6,587 nucleotides of DNA, taken from assembly GCA_028695895.1 (NCBI GenBank), contig JAQVIE010000073.1, positions 1 through 6,587 on the forward strand, written 5' to 3'. The notes below the pieces were generated by a model, which ran no database searches, was not told the origin of the DNA, and was given only the letters and a program-made list of their open reading frames with translations. The stretch comes from Methanospirillum sp. (lineage in GTDB: Archaea > Halobacteriota > Methanomicrobia > Methanomicrobiales > Methanospirillaceae). The stretch's first letter is position 1. Each line of letters starts with the position of its first letter. The position numbers were made by a program, and so were the translations under genes. Shown here one piece after another: positions 1-6,132 of this stretch.

Positions 1-3000
1 CTCAATGAAGAGAAGGTAAAAAATATTAATGACTGGAGTTTATATGCAGAATCTATTGCAGATCTCCGGATAGATTTAAATAATTACGTAAAAGCTATCC
101 ACAAAGTTCGGGAGACAGGAGAGAGTTTTTATCAGGGGGTGATTTCCCTTATTGGTTTACGGGATATTGAGCATATTTCACTCTCATGGCCGCCGTTATC
201 AGAAATAAACAAGGAAACTCTTGAAGATATCAGAACATTCCTTCATGATTTCCGGATTATTACAGAACAGATCGTTCATCCTGTTGATAATATATGGAGA
301 CCTGCCCGGTGCTCTGAATGGTCAGTTCGATGGAAAAGCACGGTAGATAAAACACTTCAGGAACTGGAAAAAATTATCCAGGATCTTGACGGCCTTTTTC
401 CAATTCTTTCTGAATTACTTGGATTTAATCCAGTAAATGTACCAAGAAACAGGTTACAGGAATTTAAGAGTATCATAGATCTCATAAAAAAGACCAGATA
501 CCATGTCCCTGAAGAATTACTAAAATTTCTGAAGAATCCATCAGGGCTGAAAGATATCAGGAGGTTTATTGAACTTGCTACAAAAAAGGAAGAATTACAT
601 GCATCCATATCAAAAAAATATCATGAAGATATCTTTTCTCATGATTTTTCTGAAATTATTTTAAAAAATAAGCAAATTTCCAATGCCTGGTTTTTAAAAC
701 GAAAAACACTTACCTGGGAGATAATTAAGGAAGTTCGTCCTTTTTGCAAAGAGGATGTCAGAATTGAAGAGATTATAAAAGATATCCATAGAATTCAGGA
801 ATATAAAAAACTTCAATCAGAATTTTCACGGATTTTAAAAGTTGTAAAGCCAGTTATCGGTTCATACCTGACTGATGAGGAAGAAAACCGGGAGACATTG
901 AAAAATCTCCTTGAAAATGCTGAAAAATTAAAAAATCTTGCAACAAGCCTGGTTTCAGATCCAGAAGAATATTCAGTTATTGTAACTGCATGGAGTTCAT
1001 TAACCCGTCTTCTTACTTTGGATTCAGGTGAAAATGAGAATACCATCGAAAAATTCAATCAGTATGAGCGGTTACTAATCGAATGGGAGGGCGGGATAAG
1101 AAAGCTTTCCTGTTTATTACAGTTTGATCCTGATACAATATGGACGGAAAACTCTGTACACGAGTATTTACACCAGCAATTAGAAACAATCCAGGCATGG
1201 CAAAAAGAGACGACAAAGCTTAAGGGCTGGTGCCAGTGGAATCGTGTAAGGATGAAAGCCGCTCAAATGGAATTATTACCTGTTCTCCAGCATTATGAAG
1301 ATGGTACTTCCGATCCGCAGAGTATTGAAGTTCTCATTTACCGAAGTTTTTACCACTGGTGGGTTGATGGGATTCGCGAGGAGGATGAGGTATTAAAACA
1401 GTTCTATCGTCCAAAATTTGAGGATTTGATAGAGAAGTTTACTGACCTGGATAAAATATATGCATCAATGACCAGGGATGAAATTAAAGCACGTCTTTTT
1501 GCAAGTCTGCCAAAAGGAACAGAGGGAGAGGAGTCTCTTGAACTGGGGATACTCAGACACCAGATTCAGCTTCAACGAAGACATATGCCGGTCAGAACTC
1601 TTTTTAAAAATATCCAGAATATATTATTAAAATTTAAACCCTGCTTCCTCATGAGCCCGATATCAGTAGCCCAGTATCTTGATCCTGAATATATTAGCTT
1701 TGACCTCGTGGTTTTTGACGAAGCTTCACAGATTCCAGTCTCTGATGCAATTGGAACTATTGCAAGAGGAAGAGCAACGATAATCGTAGGAGATCCAAAA
1801 CAGCTTCCGCCAACAAATATCTTTCAGAGAATAAATGATGGGCCAGAAGATGACTATGTAACAACACCGGCAGAACTTGACAGTATCCTGGATGAATGCA
1901 TTGCATCAAATATTCCAGAGATGTATCTGGAATGGCATTATAGAAGTCAGCATGAAAGTCTTATTGCATTTAGCAATTATCACTTTTATAATAACAATCT
2001 TCGTACCTTCCCTTCGCCTTATGCAAGAGCTGCAATCTCTCTTGTGAATTCAGAAGGCATATTTGATTCAGGATATACCAGAACAAACAAGGCGGAGGCT
2101 GAGGCAGTAGTTAAAGAGATATTAAAGAGGCTTTCAGACCCTGTCTCTTCTTCAGACTCAATTGGTATAATCACCTTTAATGAAAGGCAGCAGGATCTTA
2201 TCCAGACATTATTAGAGAGGGAACGACTAAATAATCCAAAACTTGAGATCCATTTTGATGATTCCCGCTCTGATGCAGTATTTATTAAAAACCTGGAGAA
2301 TGTTCAAGGTGATGAACGTGACGTTATCTTATTCTCCGTAAGTTACGGGCCTGACAAGTTTGGGAAGGTGTCTTTAAACTTTGGCCCCCTGAACAGGGAT
2401 GGAGGGGAGAGACGACTTAATGTTGCAATTACCAGGGCAAAAAAAGAGATTGTTGTTTTTTCATCTTTAAGACCTGAACATATCGATCTTTCAAGAACCC
2501 GGAAAACCGGTGTTAAATTATTAAAATCATTCCTGGAATATGCAGAAAAAGGACCAAAAGCCATCGCTGAAGCCTGTCGGAAAGATGAACGGACCTATAT
2601 TTCTTCAATTGAACAGGAAATAAGAGAGGCTTTATCAGAAAAAGGGTACACTGTTCAATTCCAGGTGGGATGTGGAGGATACCTGATTGATATAGCAGTC
2701 AGGGATCCTGATGTTTTAGGCAGGTTTATCCTTGGAATTCTTTGTGACGGGTTGTACTATCAAAAGGCAAAAACAGCACGGGACCGGGATATACTGACTA
2801 CATATGTTCTAAACCAACTTGGATGGAAGATACATCGTATATGGGCTACTGACTGGTGGGATGATAAGGAAAATGAAATTTTGAGGATAGTAAAGCTTAT
2901 TGAGCTTGCAAGGAGTGAGTATTCTCCAAAAACCATGTTCTATAGTCAGGAAGATGAAAGTGAGAAAGATGCGGAAAACTATGAAGAAGAACCGGAGGAT

Positions 3001-3618
3001 ATATTCCTTTCAGAAGTTTTATTCCAGCCGGTGGTTCGCTATCCTGAAATCTCATATGTTGCATATATGAATAATGACATACTTGGAACAAAAGAAGATT
3101 TTCTCAGTGGTTCACATGACAAAGAGATAATCCGAGTCTTAATGGATATTGTTGAGACAGAAGGTCCAATTACAAGAGACCTTTGTTTTGACAGGCTTCG
3201 CTTCCATTGGCAGATAAACCGAAAGACTCCAAAGATTAAACAGAAGTTTGAGTCGATAATTAACACCCTGCTATTTCACCAGGAGATTGATGGCGATAAA
3301 ATATTTTTCTGGCCTGACCACAGAAGTTTTTCAGAGTATGTAACATACCGCTCACATGGTCCTGAAGATCCCTATAGACGGAAAATGGATGATATCTCTT
3401 ACCAGGAGATCTCCAATGCAGTCATTCATTTTGTGAAAAAAAACGGACAGATGACTGTTTCAGATATCTGTCAAAGAGTTGGTTACCTGTTTGGGATGAA
3501 ACGACTGACTCCCATGGCAGAGCACAGAATAATGAAAGGAATTGATCTGTTGCTCGAACGATGTGAAGCAGAAAAATCTGAAGATGTGATATTTAGTCAT
3601 CCAACTGATAAAAGGTAA
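1..3618 (+). CDS. Hhe-like defence helicase, C-terminal two thirds (SF1 helicase, Vsr/MTES_1575 nuclease-like domain, DUF3320), 5' truncated by window
   Basis: The frame is open from base 1 (1205 codons). The GTG at 139 opens the longest start-codon ORF but is almost certainly not the start. Codons 1 to about 480 are charged and helical. Codons 500-560 carry the family segment before the Walker B motif (KPCFLMSPISVAQYL). Helicase motifs follow: DEASQ (codons 573-577), GDPKQLPPT (597-605), WHYRSQ (645-650), QGDERD (769-774) and RRLNVAITRAK (804-814), typical of UPF1-like SF1 enzymes. Codons 868-970 are a Vsr/MTES_1575-type restriction-endonuclease-like domain (IDIAV, RDRD, GWKIHRIW). An acidic linker follows (983-1005), then DUF3320 (about 1041-1110, EGPIT) and a second helical part to the end. 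The Walker A motif and DUF4011 must lie upstream. From the family, the protein should be an ATP-driven nucleic-acid translocase acting in phage or plasmid defence; this role is inferred. The GIECDG motif I know from the family reads GILCDG here (Leu at codon 914). Confidence 0.85.
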   Translation, partial: LNEEKVKNINDWSLYAESIADLRIDLNNYVKAIHKVRETGESFYQGVISLIGLRDIEHISLSWPPLSEINKETLEDIRTFLHDFRIITEQIVHPVDNIWRPARCSEWSVRWKSTVDKTLQELEKIIQDLDGLFPILSELLGFNPVNVPRNRLQEFKSIIDLIKKTRYHVPEELLKFLKNPSGLKDIRRFIELATKKEELHASISKKYHEDIFSHDFSEIILKNKQISNAWFLKRKTLTWEIIKEVRPFCKEDVRIEEIIKDIHRIQEYKKLQSEFSRILKVVKPVIGSYLTDEEENRETLKNLLENAEKLKNLATSLVSDPEEYSVIVTAWSSLTRLLTLDSGENENTIEKFNQYERLLIEWEGGIRKLSCLLQFDPDTIWTENSVHEYLHQQLETIQAWQKETTKLKGWCQWNRVRMKAAQMELLPVLQHYEDGTSDPQSIEVLIYRSFYHWWVDGIREEDEVLKQFYRPKFEDLIEKFTDLDKIYASMTRDEIKARLFASLPKGTEGEESLELGILRHQIQLQRRHMPVRTLFKNIQNILLKFKPCFLMSPISVAQYLDPEYISFDLVVFDEASQIPVSDAIGTIARGRATIIVGDPKQLPPTNIFQRINDGPEDDYVTTPAELDSILDECIASNIPEMYLEWHYRSQHESLIAFSNYHFYNNNLRTFPSPYARAAISLVNSEGIFDSGYTRTNKAEAEAVVKEILKRLSDPVSSSDSIGIITFNERQQDLIQTLLERERLNNPKLEIHFDDSRSDAVFIKNLENVQGDERDVILFSVSYGPDKFGKVSLNFGPLNRDGGERRLNVAITRAKKEIVVFSSLRPEHIDLSRTRKTGVKLLKSFLEYAEKGPKAIAEACRKDERTYISSIEQEIREALSEKGYTVQFQVGCGGYLIDIAVRDPDVLGRFILGILCDGLYYQKAKTARDRDILTTYVLNQLGWKIHRIWATDWWDDKENEILRIVKLIELARSEYSPKTMFYSQEDESEKDAENYEEEPEDIFLSEVLFQPVVRYPEISYVAYMNNDILGTKEDFLSGSHDKEIIRVLMDIVETEGPITRDLCFDRLRFHWQINRKTPKIKQKFESIINTLLFHQEIDGDKIFFWPDHRSFSEYVTYRSHGPEDPYRRKMDDISYQEISNAVIHFVKKNGQMTVSDICQRVGYLFGMKRLTPMAEHRIMKGIDLLLERCEAEKSEDVIFSHPTDKR

Positions 3619-3651
3619 TGGATTAATGAAAAAATCAGGAGAGAGAATAGT

Positions 3652-3683
3652 AAATAAACCGCAATTTATTTCTCCTCTTCTGG
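3652..3683 (+). terminator. AT dyad plus pyrimidine tract behind the helicase gene; may also overlap the Cache gene promoter
   Basis: Perfect 7-bp arms AAATAAA (3652-3658) and TTTATTT (3665-3671) flank a CCGCAA loop. A pyrimidine run, TCTCCTCTTCT, follows. The site lies 34 bases after the helicase stop, which fits an archaeal 3' end. The left arm also resembles a TATA box about 38 bases before the Cache gene ATG, so the same bases could start the next transcript. The stem is all A-T and weak, so this is tentative. Confidence 0.3.
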
Positions 3684-3695
3684 AATATTAATACT

Positions 3696-4571
3696 ATGAG
3701 ACGATGGATTATTCTGTTCTTTCTTCTGTTTGTTATTTTAAACCCCTCTCATGCAGAGGAGAATACTATTGTTTCTTCTAATCAGAATTTAACTCCCCCG
3801 GCTGAGATGTATTCTGCTCTTGAAGGAATAATTGAAGAGATCTATGACGAATTTGCAGTAATCGGGAGTGAAAACCAGGTAAGTGCAAAATCCCTCCAGG
3901 ATACAGGTATATCCGGGGATGAAGCAAACTCAGTTCTGCTTGCAAAAATCAGCAATATTACCCATGGTAACTCCTCGCTGATTGTCTCCCCTGAAAATAT
4001 CATCACCGCAGCAGCTCCTGCCGGGTATGAAGACCTTATCGGAACTGATCTCAGCCATCAGCCTGAAACAAGGTTTGCAAATGAGAAAAAAGAGCCTGTC
4101 ATAAGTAATCTTTTCTATCTTGAAGAGGGATTTTATGGAATTTCCGTCAGTTATCCGGTATTTTCAAAAGAAGATGAATACCTTGGATATACTGATGTCA
4201 CAATTCGCCCTGAAGAGTTAATCAGAACTGTTATCTCTCCCTTTATGGAAGATACCGGATATGAAGTCATGATTGTCCAGACTGACGGGATGATAATTTA
4301 TGATGAGGATGAGATTGAGATTGGAAAAAACACCCTGACCGACCCTGTCTATGATACATCGGAGATGAAAAGTTCATCTGAGACTCTCCTGGAAAATGAG
4401 ACTGGAGTTATCTCCCAATATACCTTCTGGGATAAAAACTGGAGAAAACAGGTCTCCCGACAGGCAATCTGGGATACCCTTTTCCTTGATAACCAGGAAT
4501 GGCGGGTTGTAATAATTAGAAACCTTGAAGCAGACGGGGAGGAACTTAATGTCACTCTTGAAGATAACTAA
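3696..4571 (+). CDS. exported double-Cache sensor protein without membrane anchor or output domain
   Basis: The 291-residue product has a clear signal peptide: Arg-Arg, a hydrophobic core at residues 4-16, and a likely cut after SHA (residue 20). No lipobox Cys is present, and no Cys anywhere. The rest looks like a double Cache (dCache_1-type) domain. The membrane-distal half, about residues 90-170, ends in YGISVSYPVFSKEDEYLGY, the usual pattern of the first Cache fold. The second half, about 185-275, has GYEVMIVQTDGMIIYDEDE and closes with WRVVII. Cache domains bind small extracellular ligands such as amino acids or carboxylates, and normally sit in chemoreceptors or histidine kinases. Here no second membrane helix, HAMP, kinase or methyl-accepting part follows, so it may act as a secreted binding protein or partner a separate receptor. 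Five N-glycosylation sequons (N31, N87, N92, N234, N285) fit export in an archaeon. No strong ribosome site precedes the ATG. The ligand cannot be told from sequence. Confidence 0.75.
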   Translation: MRRWIILFFLLFVILNPSHAEENTIVSSNQNLTPPAEMYSALEGIIEEIYDEFAVIGSENQVSAKSLQDTGISGDEANSVLLAKISNITHGNSSLIVSPENIITAAAPAGYEDLIGTDLSHQPETRFANEKKEPVISNLFYLEEGFYGISVSYPVFSKEDEYLGYTDVTIRPEELIRTVISPFMEDTGYEVMIVQTDGMIIYDEDEIEIGKNTLTDPVYDTSEMKSSSETLLENETGVISQYTFWDKNWRKQVSRQAIWDTLFLDNQEWRVVIIRNLEADGEELNVTLEDN

Positions 4572-4572
4572 A

Positions 4573-4637
4573 AACCCTCGATTTTTTGAATGAGTATATA
4601 GAGAGTATTTATGCTCAAAAATCCTCAAAGGGGGGTT
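4573..4637 (+). terminator. long imperfect hairpin and T6 tract just after the Cache gene stop
   Basis: A T6 tract (4582-4587) starts 11 bases after the stop codon and could by itself end an archaeal transcript. It sits in the left arm of an imperfect inverted repeat: GATTTTTTGA (4580-4589) pairs with TCAAAAATC (4615-4623) with one bulged T, and AACCC (4573-4577) pairs with GGGTT (4633-4637). The interior is AT-rich. The pairing is read by eye and no folding energy was computed. Confidence 0.35.
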
Positions 4638-4684
4638 AATAGCTATTCACTCTTGACTGATCTGACAAGCTTTGTAAATAATTA
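4638..4684 (+). promoter_or_regulatory. putative promoter of the four-repeat gene: two dyads next to a TATA-like box
   Basis: AATAGCTATT (4638-4647) is a perfect 10-bp palindrome. Four bases on, CTTGACTGATCTGACAAG (4652-4669) is an 18-bp dyad pairing at 7 of 9 positions around a GATC centre. It directly abuts an AT-rich stretch containing GTAAATAA (4674-4681), which resembles an archaeal TATA box. Transcription would then begin near 4700-4706, leaving a leader that contains the AAGGTGGTT repeats. Dyads beside the TATA box are the usual place for archaeal regulators, so operator function is plausible but inferred. Confidence 0.35.
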
Positions 4685-4716
4685 TGCTTACATGTCATGC
4701 AGAGGAAACAGAAAAA

Positions 4717-4734
4717 AAGGTGGTTAAGGTGGTT
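4717..4734 (+). promoter_or_regulatory. tandem Shine-Dalgarno-like repeat (AAGGTGGTT twice)
   Basis: AAGGTGGTT occurs twice back to back at 4717-4725 and 4726-4734. GGTGGT resembles the archaeal Shine-Dalgarno GGAGGTGA. The second copy ends 17 bases before the ATG at 4752, which is long for this role. It ends only 10 bases before an out-of-frame ATG at 4745 that opens a 25-codon ORF, so which start it serves is unclear. Confidence 0.4.
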
Positions 4735-4751
4735 ATTGACTTTAATGACTT

Positions 4752-5084
4752 ATGCATACATTAAGAAGGTTCAGAAGAAAATTACTAAAGATGAATATCT
4801 ACACAACTTCTTTTCACCCTGAGAGACCAGATGAACCGGTTCCCTGGTACGAGGTAGTCGGAGATGAGATTTTTACAACCTTATATCACCCGACTCATCC
4901 ACAGGAACCTGCTTCATGGTTTGTGATTCGGGATAGCAAGATATTTACTTCAGACGATCATCCCACAAATCCTGGTGAACAAACTGCATGGTTTGAAATA
5001 AATAAGAACCTTATTTACCCATCAGAAGACCATCCGACTCATCCGGATAATGATCTGCCCTGGTTTGAAATCAGGGAAATCTGA
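4752..5084 (+). CDS. small protein of four 24-residue HPxxP/W-F repeats, function unknown
   Basis: I do not recognise this family. After a basic 13-residue lead the protein consists of four tandem 24-residue units with nothing between or after them. Each fits the pattern I-[YF]-x5-HP-x2-P-x5-W-[FY]-x-[IV]; the cores are HPERP, HPTHP, HPTNP and HPTHP, followed by WYEV, WFVI, WFEI and WFEI. Each unit probably gives two short beta strands joined by an HPxxP turn, so a compact pseudo-four-fold beta fold is likely (inference). There is no signal peptide, membrane helix or Cys, so it should be cytoplasmic. The start is ambiguous. ATG 4752 gives 110 residues and lies nearer the Shine-Dalgarno-like repeats. 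In-frame ATG 4791 gives Met plus exactly 4 x 24 residues, but has no ribosome site. The repeat pattern and the promoter-like sequence upstream argue for a real gene, probably a single-gene transcript. Confidence 0.7.
   Translation: MHTLRRFRRKLLKMNIYTTSFHPERPDEPVPWYEVVGDEIFTTLYHPTHPQEPASWFVIRDSKIFTSDDHPTNPGEQTAWFEINKNLIYPSEDHPTHPDNDLPWFEIREI
4794..5081 (+). repeat. four tandem 72-base coding repeats (24 residues each)
   Basis: The units are 4794-4865, 4866-4937, 4938-5009 and 5010-5081, ending right at the stop codon. Protein-level identity is concentrated in the HP, P, W-F and final I positions. At DNA level the units differ at many third-codon and some other positions, so this is an old internal duplication kept by selection rather than a recent satellite expansion. 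Confidence 0.85.
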
Positions 5085-5087
5085 TAT

Positions 5088-5108
5088 AAAAATTCATTAA
5101 ATTTTTTT
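5088..5108 (+). terminator. terminator of the four-repeat gene
   Basis: Arms AAAAATT (5088-5094) and AATTTTT (5100-5106) flank a CATTA loop and run into T7 (5102-5108), starting four bases after the stop codon. A T-tract of this kind is the typical archaeal termination signal. Confidence 0.5.
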
Positions 5109-5139
5109 CTGTTTAATAACAGATTACCTTTACAAAAAA
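5108..5139 (-). terminator. probable terminator of htpX in the convergent intergenic region
   Basis: On the minus strand a T6 tract (plus-strand A6 at 5134-5139) lies 25 bases beyond the htpX stop. Further on is a perfect 6-bp dyad, TCTGTT-TAAT-AACAGA (5108-5123). The dyad is shared with the opposing gene's 3' region, so it could serve both converging transcripts. Confidence 0.4.
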
Positions 5140-5164
5140 GATGGGATAATAATTTAGAGGATAA

Positions 5165-6043
5165 TTAATATCCCCTGATTTCTGACCTGACTTTTTCAAG
5201 GTTTTCAATCCGCTTTTCAAGGGCCGGGTGTGTTGAGAAAAGCCCTGCAAGGGTTTTACCAGAGAGAGCCGGAATAATATAGAATGCATTTGCTCCTTCA
5301 GCAGCAACTTTTGCTTCAGGTGGAAGACGATCCATTTTTCCACTGATCTTCTGAAGAGCCGAGATAAGTGCATCCGGATTGCTTGTTATATATGCTGCGC
5401 CTCTGTCGGCTGCAAATTCCCTGTATCTTGAGAGAGCCATCATCAGAAGTGTTGCAATAACCCATACAACAGCTGCAACAATACCTGCAATTATCCATGC
5501 ACCCCCCTGTTCACGGTTACTGAATATTGAGGCAAACAGGAAGTTGTTCATTATCATGGATGCGATCATGGCAACAAAGCTTGCAACCGTCATGGTAAGG
5601 ATATCCCTGTTCTTTACATGGGAGAGTTCATGTGCAAGAACCGCTTCAAGTTCATCACGGTTTAAGGTCTGCATGATGGAATCTGTAACTGCCACAACTG
5701 CATGATTCGGGCTTCTGCCGGTTGCAAACGCATTTGGCATTGGTGAATGCATGACAGCAATCCTTGGCTTTGGAAGTTCTGCTTCCATGCACAGTTTCTC
5801 AATCATCCGGTGAAGATCCGGAGCTTCATCATATTCAACAATTTTTGAACCGGTGGTCATGAGTACCAGTCTGTCGGAGAAGAAGTACTGGACAAAGCCC
5901 ATAACGACTGCTATCAGGATAATAAATCCGGATGGCAGACCAAGGGCCCAAAGAACACCCATGAATACAAGATATACGAGTAAGAGCAGGGCCCATGTCA
6001 GGAGGATTCGTCCTGTCAGGCCTGCATCACGTTTCCACTTCAT
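5165..6043 (-). CDS. htpX: HtpX, membrane-bound M48 zinc metalloprotease
   Basis: The 292-residue product is full length for an HtpX. Two N-terminal membrane helices (about residues 12-36 and 39-55) are followed by the catalytic part with the zinc motif HELSH (138-142, catalytic Glu139). Two further hydrophobic segments follow (about 149-173 and 183-203), then the third zinc ligand, Glu209, in REFAADRGA. The family segments NAFATGR (104-110) and FSTHPALEKRI (269-279) are intact, so the enzyme should be active. HtpX degrades misfolded or damaged membrane proteins with its active site on the cytoplasmic side, and in bacteria complements FtsH in stress quality control. The ATG at 6043 begins just ahead of the first membrane helix, as expected. 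It lies 89 bases downstream of the TIGR00725 gene on the same strand, but that gap holds a T-rich stretch and a dyad, so htpX probably has its own promoter. It converges with the four-repeat gene. Confidence 0.95.
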   Translation of the reverse strand: MKWKRDAGLTGRILLTWALLLLVYLVFMGVLWALGLPSGFIILIAVVMGFVQYFFSDRLVLMTTGSKIVEYDEAPDLHRMIEKLCMEAELPKPRIAVMHSPMPNAFATGRSPNHAVVAVTDSIMQTLNRDELEAVLAHELSHVKNRDILTMTVASFVAMIASMIMNNFLFASIFSNREQGGAWIIAGIVAAVVWVIATLLMMALSRYREFAADRGAAYITSNPDALISALQKISGKMDRLPPEAKVAAEGANAFYIIPALSGKTLAGLFSTHPALEKRIENLEKVRSEIRGY

Positions 6044-6056
6044 ATCGGTCTTAGGT

Positions 6057-6081
6057 ACTTTTATCTCAGAGGATAAAGAGT
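6057..6081 (-). promoter_or_regulatory. dyad in the htpX upstream region, possible operator or promoter element
   Basis: Plus-strand TTTATC (6060-6065) and GATAAA (6072-6077) pair perfectly across a 6-base loop. ACT/AGT outer pairs extend the stem to 9 bp with one bulged G. On the minus strand, CTTTATCC lies about 35 bases before the htpX ATG and could be the TATA box, which would place the dyad over the core promoter. No clear Shine-Dalgarno sequence precedes the ATG. Confidence 0.3.
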
Positions 6082-6110
6082 TATACCACCAGGATATGCA
6101 TTACTGGTTG

Positions 6111-6127
6111 AACAAAAGAAGAAAGGA
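6111..6127 (-). terminator. pyrimidine tract after the TIGR00725 gene
   Basis: Beginning 5 bases after the stop codon, the minus strand reads TCCTTTCTTCTTTTGTT, a T-rich stretch of the sort that ends archaeal transcripts. There is no strong hairpin. If it works, it separates this gene from htpX. Confidence 0.3.
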
Positions 6128-6132
6128 TTTAT

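Noticed and set aside
139..141. GTG as the start of the helicase gene
   Set aside because: The frame stays open to base 1, no ribosome site precedes it, and starting here would omit the Walker A motif the enzyme class needs.
4374..4628. Minus-strand open frame overlapping the Cache gene 3' end
   Set aside because: It lies mostly opposite the second Cache domain, has no ribosome site and encodes no recognisable motif.
4690..4695. ACATGT palindrome near the expected start of the four-repeat transcript
   Set aside because: Six bases is too short to stand out from chance, and its near-symmetric flanks break after two positions.
4572..4751. Possible structured RNA gene or tRNA in the 180-base gap
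   Set aside because: No tRNA cloverleaf, T-loop or known riboswitch core was seen; promoter, terminator and leader elements account for the visible structure.
5379..5705. Plus-strand open frame inside htpX (108 codons)
   Set aside because: It is antisense to the zinc-motif region of a well-conserved gene, and its low-complexity Ala/Thr/Ile composition is typical of a shadow frame.
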